From assembly GCA_046297095.1 (NCBI GenBank), contig JBKCNS010000018.1:44435-108434 (forward strand): a stretch of 64,000 bases of DNA, given 5' to 3'. The translations under genes were made by a program, and so were the position numbers. Positions 8,416 through 15,736 of the stretch are shown piece after piece. The notes beneath the pieces are model-generated. The model saw only the letters and a list, made by a program, of their open reading frames with translations. It did no database searches and was not told the DNA's origin. How positions within the stretch are numbered: the first letter of the stretch is position 1; every line of letters starts with the position of its first letter. Source of the stretch: JBBATK01 sp046297095. GTDB lineage: Bacteria > Bacteroidota > Ignavibacteria > Kapaibacteriales > NICIL-2.

Positions 8416-9444
8416 ATGGGCTGCTCTCTTGCTATAGTAGGATCTACCGGCTTAGTAGGCCGCACTATGCTTCGTGTGCTGGAAGAGCGTGATTTTCCCT
8501 GCGATACGCTACGTCTTTTTTCTTCGGGCCGCAGTGCCGGAACAGAGCAGGAATTCCGGGGCAAGAGTATTCGCGTCGAGGAAGTAACGAAGCGTTCATT
8601 CGATGAAGTTGACATTGCATTGTTCTCGGCCGGTAGTGCGGTGAGCATAGAGTTCGCGCAGTTTGCACGTGCTGCGTATTGCGTTGTAATAGACAACTCC
8701 TCTGCCTGGCGCATGCATCCCGATGTGCCGCTAGTGGTGCCCGAAGTGAATGCCGATGCCTTGACGGAGCATCATGGAGTAATTGCCAATCCTAACTGTT
8801 CAACTATTGAGCTTGTGGTGGCACTGCAACCACTGCACCACGCATTTGGCCTACGCCGAGTAGTGGTGTCCACCTACCAATCAGTAACAGGCGCCGGACA
8901 AAAAGGCATACATCAATTGAACGAAGAGATTCACGACCGCATACCCGAGGCGAGAATTTCGCCGCATCCGGTGGCGTATAATCTGGTATTTCATTCCATA
9001 GGCGAACAGGGCGGTGCCAGCGAAGAAGAACGCAAGATGATGTTCGAGACGCGGAAGATTATGAATATGCCCGGATTACCGATGTCTGTTACCTGTGTTC
9101 GCGCGCCGGTGCTGGGCGGGCATGGAGAATCCGTAAATATTGAATTCGAAAATCCATGCAGCTTGGCAGAAGTCCGTGCGGTGCTTGAGCATTCACCCGG
9201 AATATGTGTGATCGACGATCCTGCCAATGCCGGCTATCCAACACCGCTTGCAGCCACCAATCGCGACGATGTATTTGTGGGCCGCATTCGCATAGATGAT
9301 TCACTGGAGAACGGTGCCAACTTGTGGTTGGTGGCAGATAATCTTCGCAAAGGTGCAGCAACGAATGCCGTGCAAATCGCCGAGGAACTCTTGGCTCGGC
9401 AAGTACTTTCCTTCGATCCATCATTCCCATTACCTCATTCATGA
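8416..9444 (+). CDS. asd: Aspartate-semialdehyde dehydrogenase
   Basis: Asd reduces beta-aspartyl phosphate with NADPH to aspartate semialdehyde, the branch point to lysine/diaminopimelate, threonine and methionine. The N-terminal Rossmann motif is 'AIVGSTGLVGRTML'. The catalytic cysteine lies in 'NPNCSTIE' at about residue 128, followed by 'STYQSVTGAGQKG', and the substrate-binding part includes 'RAPVLGGHGESV'. The 342-residue length is normal. Its stop overlaps the ATG of manC by 4 bp, so it is the first gene of a translationally coupled trio. Confidence 0.96.
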   Translation: MGCSLAIVGSTGLVGRTMLRVLEERDFPCDTLRLFSSGRSAGTEQEFRGKSIRVEEVTKRSFDEVDIALFSAGSAVSIEFAQFARAAYCVVIDNSSAWRMHPDVPLVVPEVNADALTEHHGVIANPNCSTIELVVALQPLHHAFGLRRVVVSTYQSVTGAGQKGIHQLNEEIHDRIPEARISPHPVAYNLVFHSIGEQGGASEEERKMMFETRKIMNMPGLPMSVTCVRAPVLGGHGESVNIEFENPCSLAEVRAVLEHSPGICVIDDPANAGYPTPLAATNRDDVFVGRIRIDDSLENGANLWLVADNLRKGAATNAVQIAEELLARQVLSFDPSFPLPHS

Positions 9445-10547
9445 AACGTACTGCAGTAATTATGGCAGGCGGAAGCGGTGAGCGCTTCTATCCGCTTAGT
9501 CGTCGTACCCGACCCAAACAACTCCTACCTCTGGTTCATCCGCACAAAACGATGATCGAGGAATCTATAGAACGCATTGCACCGGTGGTGGACGTCAAGG
9601 ATATTTACATCATCACGAGTGCGGTGCTATTGCCGCATATACGTGCGGTGGTGACGGCTGTGCCGCCGGAGAATATTATCGCCGAGCCGCACAAGCGGAA
9701 CACCGCTCCCTGCCTGGCTTTGGCGGCATCGGTGCTGTGTGCGAAGTATGGTGATGCAAAGGAGATTTCTGTGGCCGTAGTTACCGCCGATCAATACATC
9801 GACCACATCGACGTATTTCGCTCGCAAGTACAACAGGCCATGGAGTATGCCGAGCACCATGCGGAGATTGTCACTCTGGGAATAGCGCCAAGCCGCCCCG
9901 AAACCGGATACGGATACATTGAAATCGGCGAAAAGCTCGAGAATGATATATGCCGCGTAAAGAGCTTTCGCGAAAAGCCCGATCGCCAAACAGCCGAGCA
10001 GTTCTTGAGCGATGGCTCGTTTGTATGGAACAGCGGTATGTTCTTTTATCGCTGCGACACCTTTATCAACGGCATGAAGAAACACGCGCCGGAGATTGGA
10101 AATCAACTCGAAGCAATGGCAATAGACATTGCAAGTCGCGTACATACAGCTCCATCCGGACCATATGACGAGATCAACGATCTTTTTGCTTCGCTGCCGG
10201 ATATCTCTATCGATTACGCGCTCATGGAAGTGGCGCCCAACGTTGTAGTGCTGCCATCTCGCTTTCCGTGGGACGATGTTGGATCGTGGGACTCGCTGGA
10301 AAGAACGAACACGCCCGATGCAGACCATAACGTGTGTGTAGGGTTATCGACGGTAGTGGATACCAAAGAGTCGATCATTGCAAACTACAGCAGCGCCAAC
10401 GCCATGATGATCAGTGTGATCGGAATGGAGAATGTGGTGGTAGTGGCAACGGACGATTCCATTGTGGTTGTGCCCAAGGATCGAGTTCAGGAAGTGAAGA
10501 AGGCAGTAGCGCTCATGAAGGAGCGCGGACAGGATTCGTGGCTGTGA
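9441..10547 (+). CDS. manC: Mannose-1-phosphate guanylyltransferase
   Basis: This enzyme makes GDP-mannose from mannose-1-phosphate and GTP for glycan synthesis. The nucleotidyltransferase signature 'MAGGSGERFYPLSR' with 'RPKQLLPL' is at the N-terminus. Later motifs are 'GIAPSRPETGYGYIEIG', 'FREKPD', 'WNSGMFFY' and 'WDDVGSWDSL'. At 368 residues it is the short, monofunctional form without the C-terminal isomerase domain found in some ManC proteins. It overlaps asd (ATGA) upstream and hutI (GTGA) downstream. GDP-mannose may feed the surface-glycan genes near 58-62 kb, which is inference. Confidence 0.93.
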   Translation: MKRTAVIMAGGSGERFYPLSRRTRPKQLLPLVHPHKTMIEESIERIAPVVDVKDIYIITSAVLLPHIRAVVTAVPPENIIAEPHKRNTAPCLALAASVLCAKYGDAKEISVAVVTADQYIDHIDVFRSQVQQAMEYAEHHAEIVTLGIAPSRPETGYGYIEIGEKLENDICRVKSFREKPDRQTAEQFLSDGSFVWNSGMFFYRCDTFINGMKKHAPEIGNQLEAMAIDIASRVHTAPSGPYDEINDLFASLPDISIDYALMEVAPNVVVLPSRFPWDDVGSWDSLERTNTPDADHNVCVGLSTVVDTKESIIANYSSANAMMISVIGMENVVVVATDDSIVVVPKDRVQEVKKAVALMKERGQDSWL

Positions 10548-11812
10548 AAACGCTACTCACCAATATCGGCAGTTTGGTACGCGTGAGTAATGACGGCTCT
10601 CTGCACAAGCGCGGATCTGCCATGCAGGACATTTCTGTGCTATCCGGCGCAGCGATGTTGTTCGATGAATCTATTTTGTGGATTGGTCCCAACGAACGCC
10701 ACACGGAGATGATCTCTGCTGCAGACTCTGTTGTGGATTGTGCCGGGCGCGTTGTTATTCCGGGTTTTGTGGATTCGCATACCCACGTTGTGTTTGCCGG
10801 CAACCGTTCCGACGAATTCGCACGTCGCTTGCGTGGTGTGTCGTATCAACAGATAGCGTCCGAGGGTGGCGGGATCTTATCTACCATGCGTGCGGTTCGT
10901 TCTGCCACGGAAGACAACCTGTATGAGCAGGGAATGAAGCTGGCGCAATCGGCCATGGAGCATGGCACCACCACACTCGAGATCAAGAGCGGATACGCAT
11001 TAGATACCGAAGGTGAGCTGAAGATGCTGCGAGCCATAAAGCGCATTCGCCAAGAGCTTCCGCTTACCATTGTGGCTACCTTTCTCGGGGCCCATGATGT
11101 ACCGCCGGAGTATGCGCACGATGTTGATTCGTATGTGGATGTGGTGTGCAATAGCATGATACCCGCGGTAGTGTCTGAGCAATTGGCTGATATCTGCGAC
11201 GTGTTTTGCGATACAGGATATTTCACCGTGGAGCAGTCACGGCGCATTCTGAACGCTGCCCGCAGCCATGGCATGAGAACAAAGGTTCATGCCGACGAGC
11301 TCAGCACCTTTGGTGCAGCCGAGCTTGCGGTGGAATGCGGTAGTCTCTCGGCCGATCACTTGCTCTTTGTTTCGGAAGCCGGCATACAGGCATTGGCATC
11401 ATCGCACACCGTAGCCACCGTACTTCCCGGCACTGCGTACACGCTTCGCTTGCCCTATGCACCTGCTGCAAAGCTCATGGATGCAGGAGCAATAGTGGCC
11501 TTGGCCACCGACTGCAACCCCGGCAGTTGTTACTCGGAGAACATGCAGGGAATGATGTCGCTTGCATGCGCGAACATGCGCATGAGTGTAGAGCAGTGTA
11601 TGAATGCCGCAACGCTGAACGGCGCGTTTGCTCTAGGCCTTAGCGACAAAGTTGGAAGTTTAGAATTAGGGAAACAGGCAGACGTTGTGGTGCTGAACAC
11701 TCACAACATTGCCGACATCGTGTATCACTTCGGTGTGAATCACGTGGCTCAAACGTGGATTCGCGGCCACTGCGTGGTGCAGCGAACAACGCATCCACTT
11801 GCTATTGGTTAA
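10544..11812 (+). CDS. hutI: Imidazolonepropionase
   Basis: HutI hydrolyses 4-imidazolone-5-propanoate to N-formimino-L-glutamate, the third step of histidine degradation. It belongs to the amidohydrolase superfamily. Metal and substrate motifs are clear: 'VDSHTHVVFAGNRSDEF' with 'RRLRGVSY', 'TTLEIKSGYALD', 'VHADELS', 'ADHLLF' and 'ATDCNPGS'. I set the start at GTG 10544, which overlaps the manC stop (GTGA) and gives 422 residues, close to the family norm. The frame is open further upstream, but that part overlaps manC and has no family similarity. The other hut genes are not in the window. The 3' end overlaps the convergent metallophosphoesterase gene by 4 bp. Confidence 0.93.
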   Translation: MKTLLTNIGSLVRVSNDGSLHKRGSAMQDISVLSGAAMLFDESILWIGPNERHTEMISAADSVVDCAGRVVIPGFVDSHTHVVFAGNRSDEFARRLRGVSYQQIASEGGGILSTMRAVRSATEDNLYEQGMKLAQSAMEHGTTTLEIKSGYALDTEGELKMLRAIKRIRQELPLTIVATFLGAHDVPPEYAHDVDSYVDVVCNSMIPAVVSEQLADICDVFCDTGYFTVEQSRRILNAARSHGMRTKVHADELSTFGAAELAVECGSLSADHLLFVSEAGIQALASSHTVATVLPGTAYTLRLPYAPAAKLMDAGAIVALATDCNPGSCYSENMQGMMSLACANMRMSVEQCMNAATLNGAFALGLSDKVGSLELGKQADVVVLNTHNIADIVYHFGVNHVAQTWIRGHCVVQRTTHPLAIG

Positions 11813-13050
11813 CCCAGTAGCGGTTGTCGTTTCTTCAGGGTAAGGATGGTAATCTCCGGAGGCACACCAATGCGCATAGGTGGCCCAATAGTACCCAAGC
11901 CGCGATTTACGTACAGCTTGCTGTCTCCTTCGGTATATAATCCTGCCCATCGTTTGTACACCATCTGCGCTACGCTGAATTCCCGGCCCAGAACATTCAC
12001 GCCCACCTGACCGCCGTGCGTGTGACCGCTGAGTGTGAGTTCAATTTCGTGGCGCTTCAATACTTCCTTGTCCCAAAAGGTTGGGTCGTGAGCAAGTAAG
12101 ATAGTGGGGTCCTCCCGGCGAGTACCCACAAGGGCTCGGGGCAAATCGCCAAAGTCCTGACCAAGACCGGTGTTGTCGATGGCGGCAAGTTGCAAGCGAT
12201 CTCCGCCCTGCTCAAACACATGGTTCTCGTTCACCAACAACTGTATGCCGCAGTTACGTACCACCGATTGCAACAGCGCATGATCGCGTACATTCATGTA
12301 GTGATCATGATTTCCCAACGAAGCAAACACTCCCATGGGTGCGCGGAATCGCTCAAGCTCGGAGCGAATGTTCTTCAATTCCTCCGGATGAAAATTCACA
12401 AAGTCTCCGGTGATTACCAATACATCCGGCTTCTCCGCAGCAATAAGTCTGCGCGTTTCTTCCAATGGTTTTGTATCGCGCCACGAGCCTGCGTGAATGT
12501 CTGAGATTTGCGCGATGGTAATGCCATCGAATCCGTTACCGATTTTAGGAAGCTCCAGAGTTTCGCGCATCACCGTGATGTTGTCGGTGTTGTCGATACC
12601 GCGAGCCACCATAACAAAAGGAACGGTTGCTACGCTCCACGCAGTAGCCTGCAGTACTGCTCGGCGATTACTATCCGGTGGTGACGCACTTTGCACGGCA
12701 GTGGGGCGCAGCCTGCGAATCACTGCTTGAGCCAAGGCTCGAACTCCGCGAATCACATCTTTGATCAAGAGCACAAGCATAATAGGCACCTTTGGAAGGT
12801 ACCACACCGATGTAGCCAGAAACAGCGCATAGGACATGTCATCCAATCGGGCATAATTACTGCGCACAAAAGAGATGGTTGGCGATACCACCGCCATCAC
12901 AATACACAGCACCCACGGTACGATGCGCACAACCGGACGCCATTGGCGCTTTTTTACAAAGCGATTCCATGCGGCAAGAACGTACACGTCTATTGCCAGC
13001 ATGAGCAAGGAGGAAGTAACAATAAACCAAGCGAAGCGTTTAGGATCCAT
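11809..13050 (-). CDS. Membrane-anchored calcineurin-like metallophosphoesterase (YkuE-type)
   Basis: The N-terminal 125 residues hold about four hydrophobic helices. The rest is a metallophosphoesterase domain with all five metal-binding blocks: 'ISDIHAG' (D-x-H), 'ITGDFVN' (GD), 'SLGNHDHY' (GNHD), 'LAHDP' and 'SGHTHGG' (GHxH). A twin-metal catalytic site is thus intact. Related YkuE/YaeI-like proteins act on phosphodiesters at the membrane; the substrate here is unknown. I prefer ATG 13050 because the hydrophobic N-terminus begins there. An in-frame ATG eight codons earlier (13074) cannot be excluded, since neither has a strong Shine-Dalgarno site. Confidence 0.88.
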   Translation of the reverse strand: MDPKRFAWFIVTSSLLMLAIDVYVLAAWNRFVKKRQWRPVVRIVPWVLCIVMAVVSPTISFVRSNYARLDDMSYALFLATSVWYLPKVPIMLVLLIKDVIRGVRALAQAVIRRLRPTAVQSASPPDSNRRAVLQATAWSVATVPFVMVARGIDNTDNITVMRETLELPKIGNGFDGITIAQISDIHAGSWRDTKPLEETRRLIAAEKPDVLVITGDFVNFHPEELKNIRSELERFRAPMGVFASLGNHDHYMNVRDHALLQSVVRNCGIQLLVNENHVFEQGGDRLQLAAIDNTGLGQDFGDLPRALVGTRREDPTILLAHDPTFWDKEVLKRHEIELTLSGHTHGGQVGVNVLGREFSVAQMVYKRWAGLYTEGDSKLYVNRGLGTIGPPMRIGVPPEITILTLKKRQPLLG

Positions 13051-13109
13051 GGCAGTACAGTATTCAAAGCACATGGACGATTAACGCGGTGCCAACATTG
13101 TTCCGTGGA

Positions 13110-13979
13110 TCAGGCAATGCGAATGAACAACGCTTCGCACTCTGCCAGAATAGCTTCGCTGTTGTCTGCGCGAGTAACGGTGGCATGCAGGAAATGTTTG
13201 CGGCCTTCTGCTCGCACCAATGATGCCTGCACATGCAACAGCTCGCCAATGGGAACGGGTTTGCGGTAGCGTACATTGAGTTGCGCCGTTGGTGCTTTTA
13301 CTTCACAACCACGAAGCACTTTGCCCATGGTTTCGTCCATGAGCAGTGCCACGAAGCCGCCGTGCATCACATTCAGCGAGCCCATAAGCTGCACCGAAGG
13401 CCGCAGCCATGTATGGGCGCTGCGCTGCTCCGTATCGAAGAGAAAACTCAAGCGCAAGCTGAACGGATTATCCTGTCCGCAACCGGCGCATGCGTTGCCG
13501 GCGAGAGGTGAGAGTAGTCTGTAGCGAGCGTCGCCATCCAGCGGGGGTATCACATCGTAGTGCCCGCTATCAGGATGGTTATAGGCATACCACGGGCCCC
13601 AGGGCTCTATATGCTTGCTGAGCTCCAGCGTAACGTTTGCGTGAAGCCTGCCCCATGTGCCAACGGGGGCAGTATGATACAGCACGCCATTTGCTCCGAA
13701 GCGCAGGTTGGATGCCGCAAATGGAACGGTGAGCGTTCCGGCATAGCCCAAGCAACCGTTACTTAACGAGCTGAATACAATGGGCGTATCTTGTTCAGCA
13801 ACATAATTCCATTCGGGTCCGCACGGGGAATAGTAGAGGTAGTCCGCATGAGCACCACTGTTGTTGCTTTGAAGACGGCGATAAAAGAAATCCAGAAACA
13901 CGGGGTCGTCTATTATAGCGCCGTCGTGAATGAGGTTTCCTCTGGTGTCTATAGTATAAAAGTATTCGCGGTGTGTCAT
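13110..13979 (-). CDS. UPF0598/DUF4505-like domain fused to a hotdog thioesterase
   Basis: Residues about 1-145 ('MTHREYFYTIDTRGNL', 'FLDFFYRRLQSNNSG', 'YLYYSPCGPEWNYV', 'VPFAASNLRF') resemble, from memory, the UPF0598 family (DUF4505), known from human mitochondrial C8orf82 and scattered bacteria, with no assigned reaction. Residues about 160-289 form a PaaI-like hotdog thioesterase: 'GCGQDNPFSLRLSF', then 'LNVMHGGFVALLMDETMGKVL' with the HGG and DE motifs, and 'NVRYRKPVPIGELL'. A cysteine cluster 'CAGCG' sits at the junction, as in acyl-CoA thioesterases of this group. The fused order suggests the DUF4505 part acts in acyl-CoA or acyl-lipid metabolism. ATG 13979 starts the homologous region; ATG 14042 is possible but adds a Lys/Arg tail without similarity. 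Confidence 0.75.
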   Translation of the reverse strand: MTHREYFYTIDTRGNLIHDGAIIDDPVFLDFFYRRLQSNNSGAHADYLYYSPCGPEWNYVAEQDTPIVFSSLSNGCLGYAGTLTVPFAASNLRFGANGVLYHTAPVGTWGRLHANVTLELSKHIEPWGPWYAYNHPDSGHYDVIPPLDGDARYRLLSPLAGNACAGCGQDNPFSLRLSFLFDTEQRSAHTWLRPSVQLMGSLNVMHGGFVALLMDETMGKVLRGCEVKAPTAQLNVRYRKPVPIGELLHVQASLVRAEGRKHFLHATVTRADNSEAILAECEALFIRIA

Positions 13980-14074
13980 CAGGTTCACGGTAATTTGCGG
14001 GCGTAATTTACGTTGATAGTCCGAAGATCCTTTGTGGATCATTTGCTGATCATTTGTTGATCCTTTTCGTTCTC

Positions 14075-14623
14075 ATGCGCATTCTAGGTATAGATCCGGG
14101 TTCGGTAGTATGTGGCTACGGTGTGGTGGAACTGACATCGGCGCGAAAACTCAAACTGGTAGAGTTTGGGGTGGTGGAAGCCAAGCGCGGATACGATGAT
14201 CTGCCGCGTCGCCTTGCGTTGATTTACGAGCGTTTATCCCAGGTGCTGCTACGCACATCACCGGATGTAGCCGCATTTGAACAAGTGTTCTACGCCAAGA
14301 ATGTTCAAAGTTTATTGAAGCTTAGTCAGGCCAGAGGAGTGGCAATGATGGTGGCCGGTTTGCATTCCATACCGGTGGCGGAATACTCGGCTCTGCAAGT
14401 GAAGCAATGTGTTACGGGAAGGGGACGAGCAGGAAAGGAACAGGTTCAATTCATGGTGATGAATATGCTGGGTATCAAGGAATCACCATCCTTTTATGAT
14501 GCTACCGATGCGTTGGCTGTTGCTATCACGCATGCACTTCGTTTTGATTCCGCATCTGCTTCGAAGAGCTCTTCGTGGGAGCAGTTTATCAAGGATAATC
14601 CCGGTCGCGTGGTCAAGAAGTAA
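14075..14623 (+). CDS. ruvC: Crossover junction endodeoxyribonuclease RuvC
   Basis: RuvC cuts Holliday junctions during recombination repair together with RuvAB. The RNase-H-like fold motifs are visible: 'MRILGIDPGSVVCGYGVV' with the first catalytic Asp, 'AAFEQVFYAKN' with the second acidic residue, and 'DATDALAVAITHA' with the last two. From ATG 14075 the protein is 182 residues, normal for RuvC, and the canonical N-terminus starts here. An upstream TTG at 14054 would add seven hydrophobic residues and is unlikely. It is convergent with nuoK, with 15 bp between the stops. ruvA and ruvB are not adjacent. Confidence 0.95.
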   Translation: MRILGIDPGSVVCGYGVVELTSARKLKLVEFGVVEAKRGYDDLPRRLALIYERLSQVLLRTSPDVAAFEQVFYAKNVQSLLKLSQARGVAMMVAGLHSIPVAEYSALQVKQCVTGRGRAGKEQVQFMVMNMLGIKESPSFYDATDALAVAITHALRFDSASASKSSSWEQFIKDNPGRVVKK

Positions 14624-14638
14624 CAATACCTTCTGCCA

Positions 14639-14959
14639 CTACCACTTCATCACGTTGATCTCATCCACGTATACCGTCTTTTTGTTGCGGAACAAGGCCA
14701 GCACTATGGCCAAGCCTACCGCAGCCTCTGCTGCTGCAACGGCCATCACAAAGAAAACGAAAATCTGTCCGGACGTATCACCCAGGTATTGAGCAAACGA
14801 AACAAACGAAAGGTTCACGGCATTGAGCATGAGCTCGATGGACATGAAGATGATGATTGCATTGCGCCGTGTGGCCACGCCGATTACACCAATGGTGAAC
14901 AGCACTGCCGACAACATCAAGTACCATTCAATGGTTACAACGCTCATATTCATGTTCAT
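14639..14959 (-). CDS. nuoK: NADH-quinone oxidoreductase subunit K
   Basis: NuoK is a small antiporter-like membrane subunit of respiratory complex I. The sequence shows three transmembrane helices and the conserved 'FMSIELMLNAVNLSFVSF' with its buried Glu, followed by 'AAAEAAVGLAIVLALFR'. Four in-frame ATG codons stand within 19 bp (14965, 14959, 14953, 14947). The AGGAAGG ribosome site at 14973-14967 is only 1 nt from the first but 7 nt from the second, so I chose 14959. nuoJ is upstream on the same strand. No other nuo gene follows, because ruvC converges 15 bp away. Confidence 0.93.
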   Translation of the reverse strand: MNMNMSVVTIEWYLMLSAVLFTIGVIGVATRRNAIIIFMSIELMLNAVNLSFVSFAQYLGDTSGQIFVFFVMAVAAAEAAVGLAIVLALFRNKKTVYVDEINVMKW

Positions 14960-15020
14960 ATTCATACCTTCCTAAGATGTCTGTTCCCTCATAGGGGGAA
15001 CATGTTTTCAGTATTCAGGG

Positions 15021-15110
15021 GTTCGTAATTCAAGAGTTGGAGTTTCAAGAGTTCGAGTTTCAAGGGGACGAGTTTCAAGGGGATTAGTTTCAAGGGGACG
15101 AGCATTTCAG
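15021..15110. repeat. 15-bp tandem repeat (six copies) between nuoJ and nuoK
   Basis: Six consecutive imperfect copies of a 15-bp unit, best represented by GGACGAGTTTCAAGG, run without gaps from 15021 to 15110. The inner copies are nearly identical and the outer ones diverged. The array fills most of the 197-bp spacer between the two complex I genes. A small hairpin (GTTCCC/GGGAAC) is at 14982-15000. Confidence 0.85.
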
Positions 15111-15156
15111 CATAGGCCTGAACGCAACCATCACCATACCTTAGGCCCTTACTCTT

Positions 15157-15678
15157 TTATTCAATCTTTCTCTTTGCCAGAATTACCGCCCCAACCAACG
15201 CGGCCAGGAGCAGTAATGAAATTACTTCGAAGGGCAGAAGATACTGACCAAACAACACCGTTCCAATGTTCTCTGTAGTGCCCAGTACAGCAGCGTTTGG
15301 CGACAATCCGGCCGGTGCATGAGTACCTGCTCCCGAATACACGGTGCGAGCAATGACCAAGGCAACGGTAAGCGCCATCGCAGTACCCACAAGCTTCACC
15401 AGCGAGGCCGAGTCTTTGCTTTGTTCCTCTTTACCGATATTCAAAAGCATGATCACGAATACTACCAGTACCATGATGGCACCGGCATAAACCAAGATCT
15501 GCACAACGGCAACGAACTGCGCCTGAAGGGTAAGGTATAATCCCGATAGCATAAAGAAATGGGCCACCAGATTCATGGCTGCCGATACGGGATTACGCCG
15601 TGTGATCGTTCCGATGGCGGTGGCTATAGCCCCAATACCCAAAACGATGAAATACCACATTTGCTGAGAAATTTCCAT
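15157..15678 (-). CDS. nuoJ: NADH-quinone oxidoreductase subunit J
   Basis: NuoJ is a membrane subunit of complex I lying between the peripheral arm and the antiporter-like chain. Five hydrophobic helices are seen, with the conserved 'RRNPVSAAMNLVAHFFMLSGLYLTL' region and the 'QILVYAGAIMVLVVFVIMLL' helix typical of the family (pieces of one block). The 173-residue length is normal. I chose ATG 15678, five bases after an AAGGG ribosome site; a GTG two codons earlier overlaps that site. The spacer to nuoK is filled by a 15-bp tandem repeat. The remaining complex I genes are not in the window. Confidence 0.93.
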   Translation of the reverse strand: MEISQQMWYFIVLGIGAIATAIGTITRRNPVSAAMNLVAHFFMLSGLYLTLQAQFVAVVQILVYAGAIMVLVVFVIMLLNIGKEEQSKDSASLVKLVGTAMALTVALVIARTVYSGAGTHAPAGLSPNAAVLGTTENIGTVLFGQYLLPFEVISLLLLAALVGAVILAKRKIE

Positions 15679-15736
15679 GTTCACCCTTGCTGTTTAGTGC
15701 TGCGAATATAGGAAAAAATGCCAGCGTTTTCCGAGC

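Noticed and set aside
10334..10543. Upstream extension of hutI
   Set aside because: It overlaps manC in another frame and shows no amidohydrolase similarity. GTG 10544 gives the normal length.
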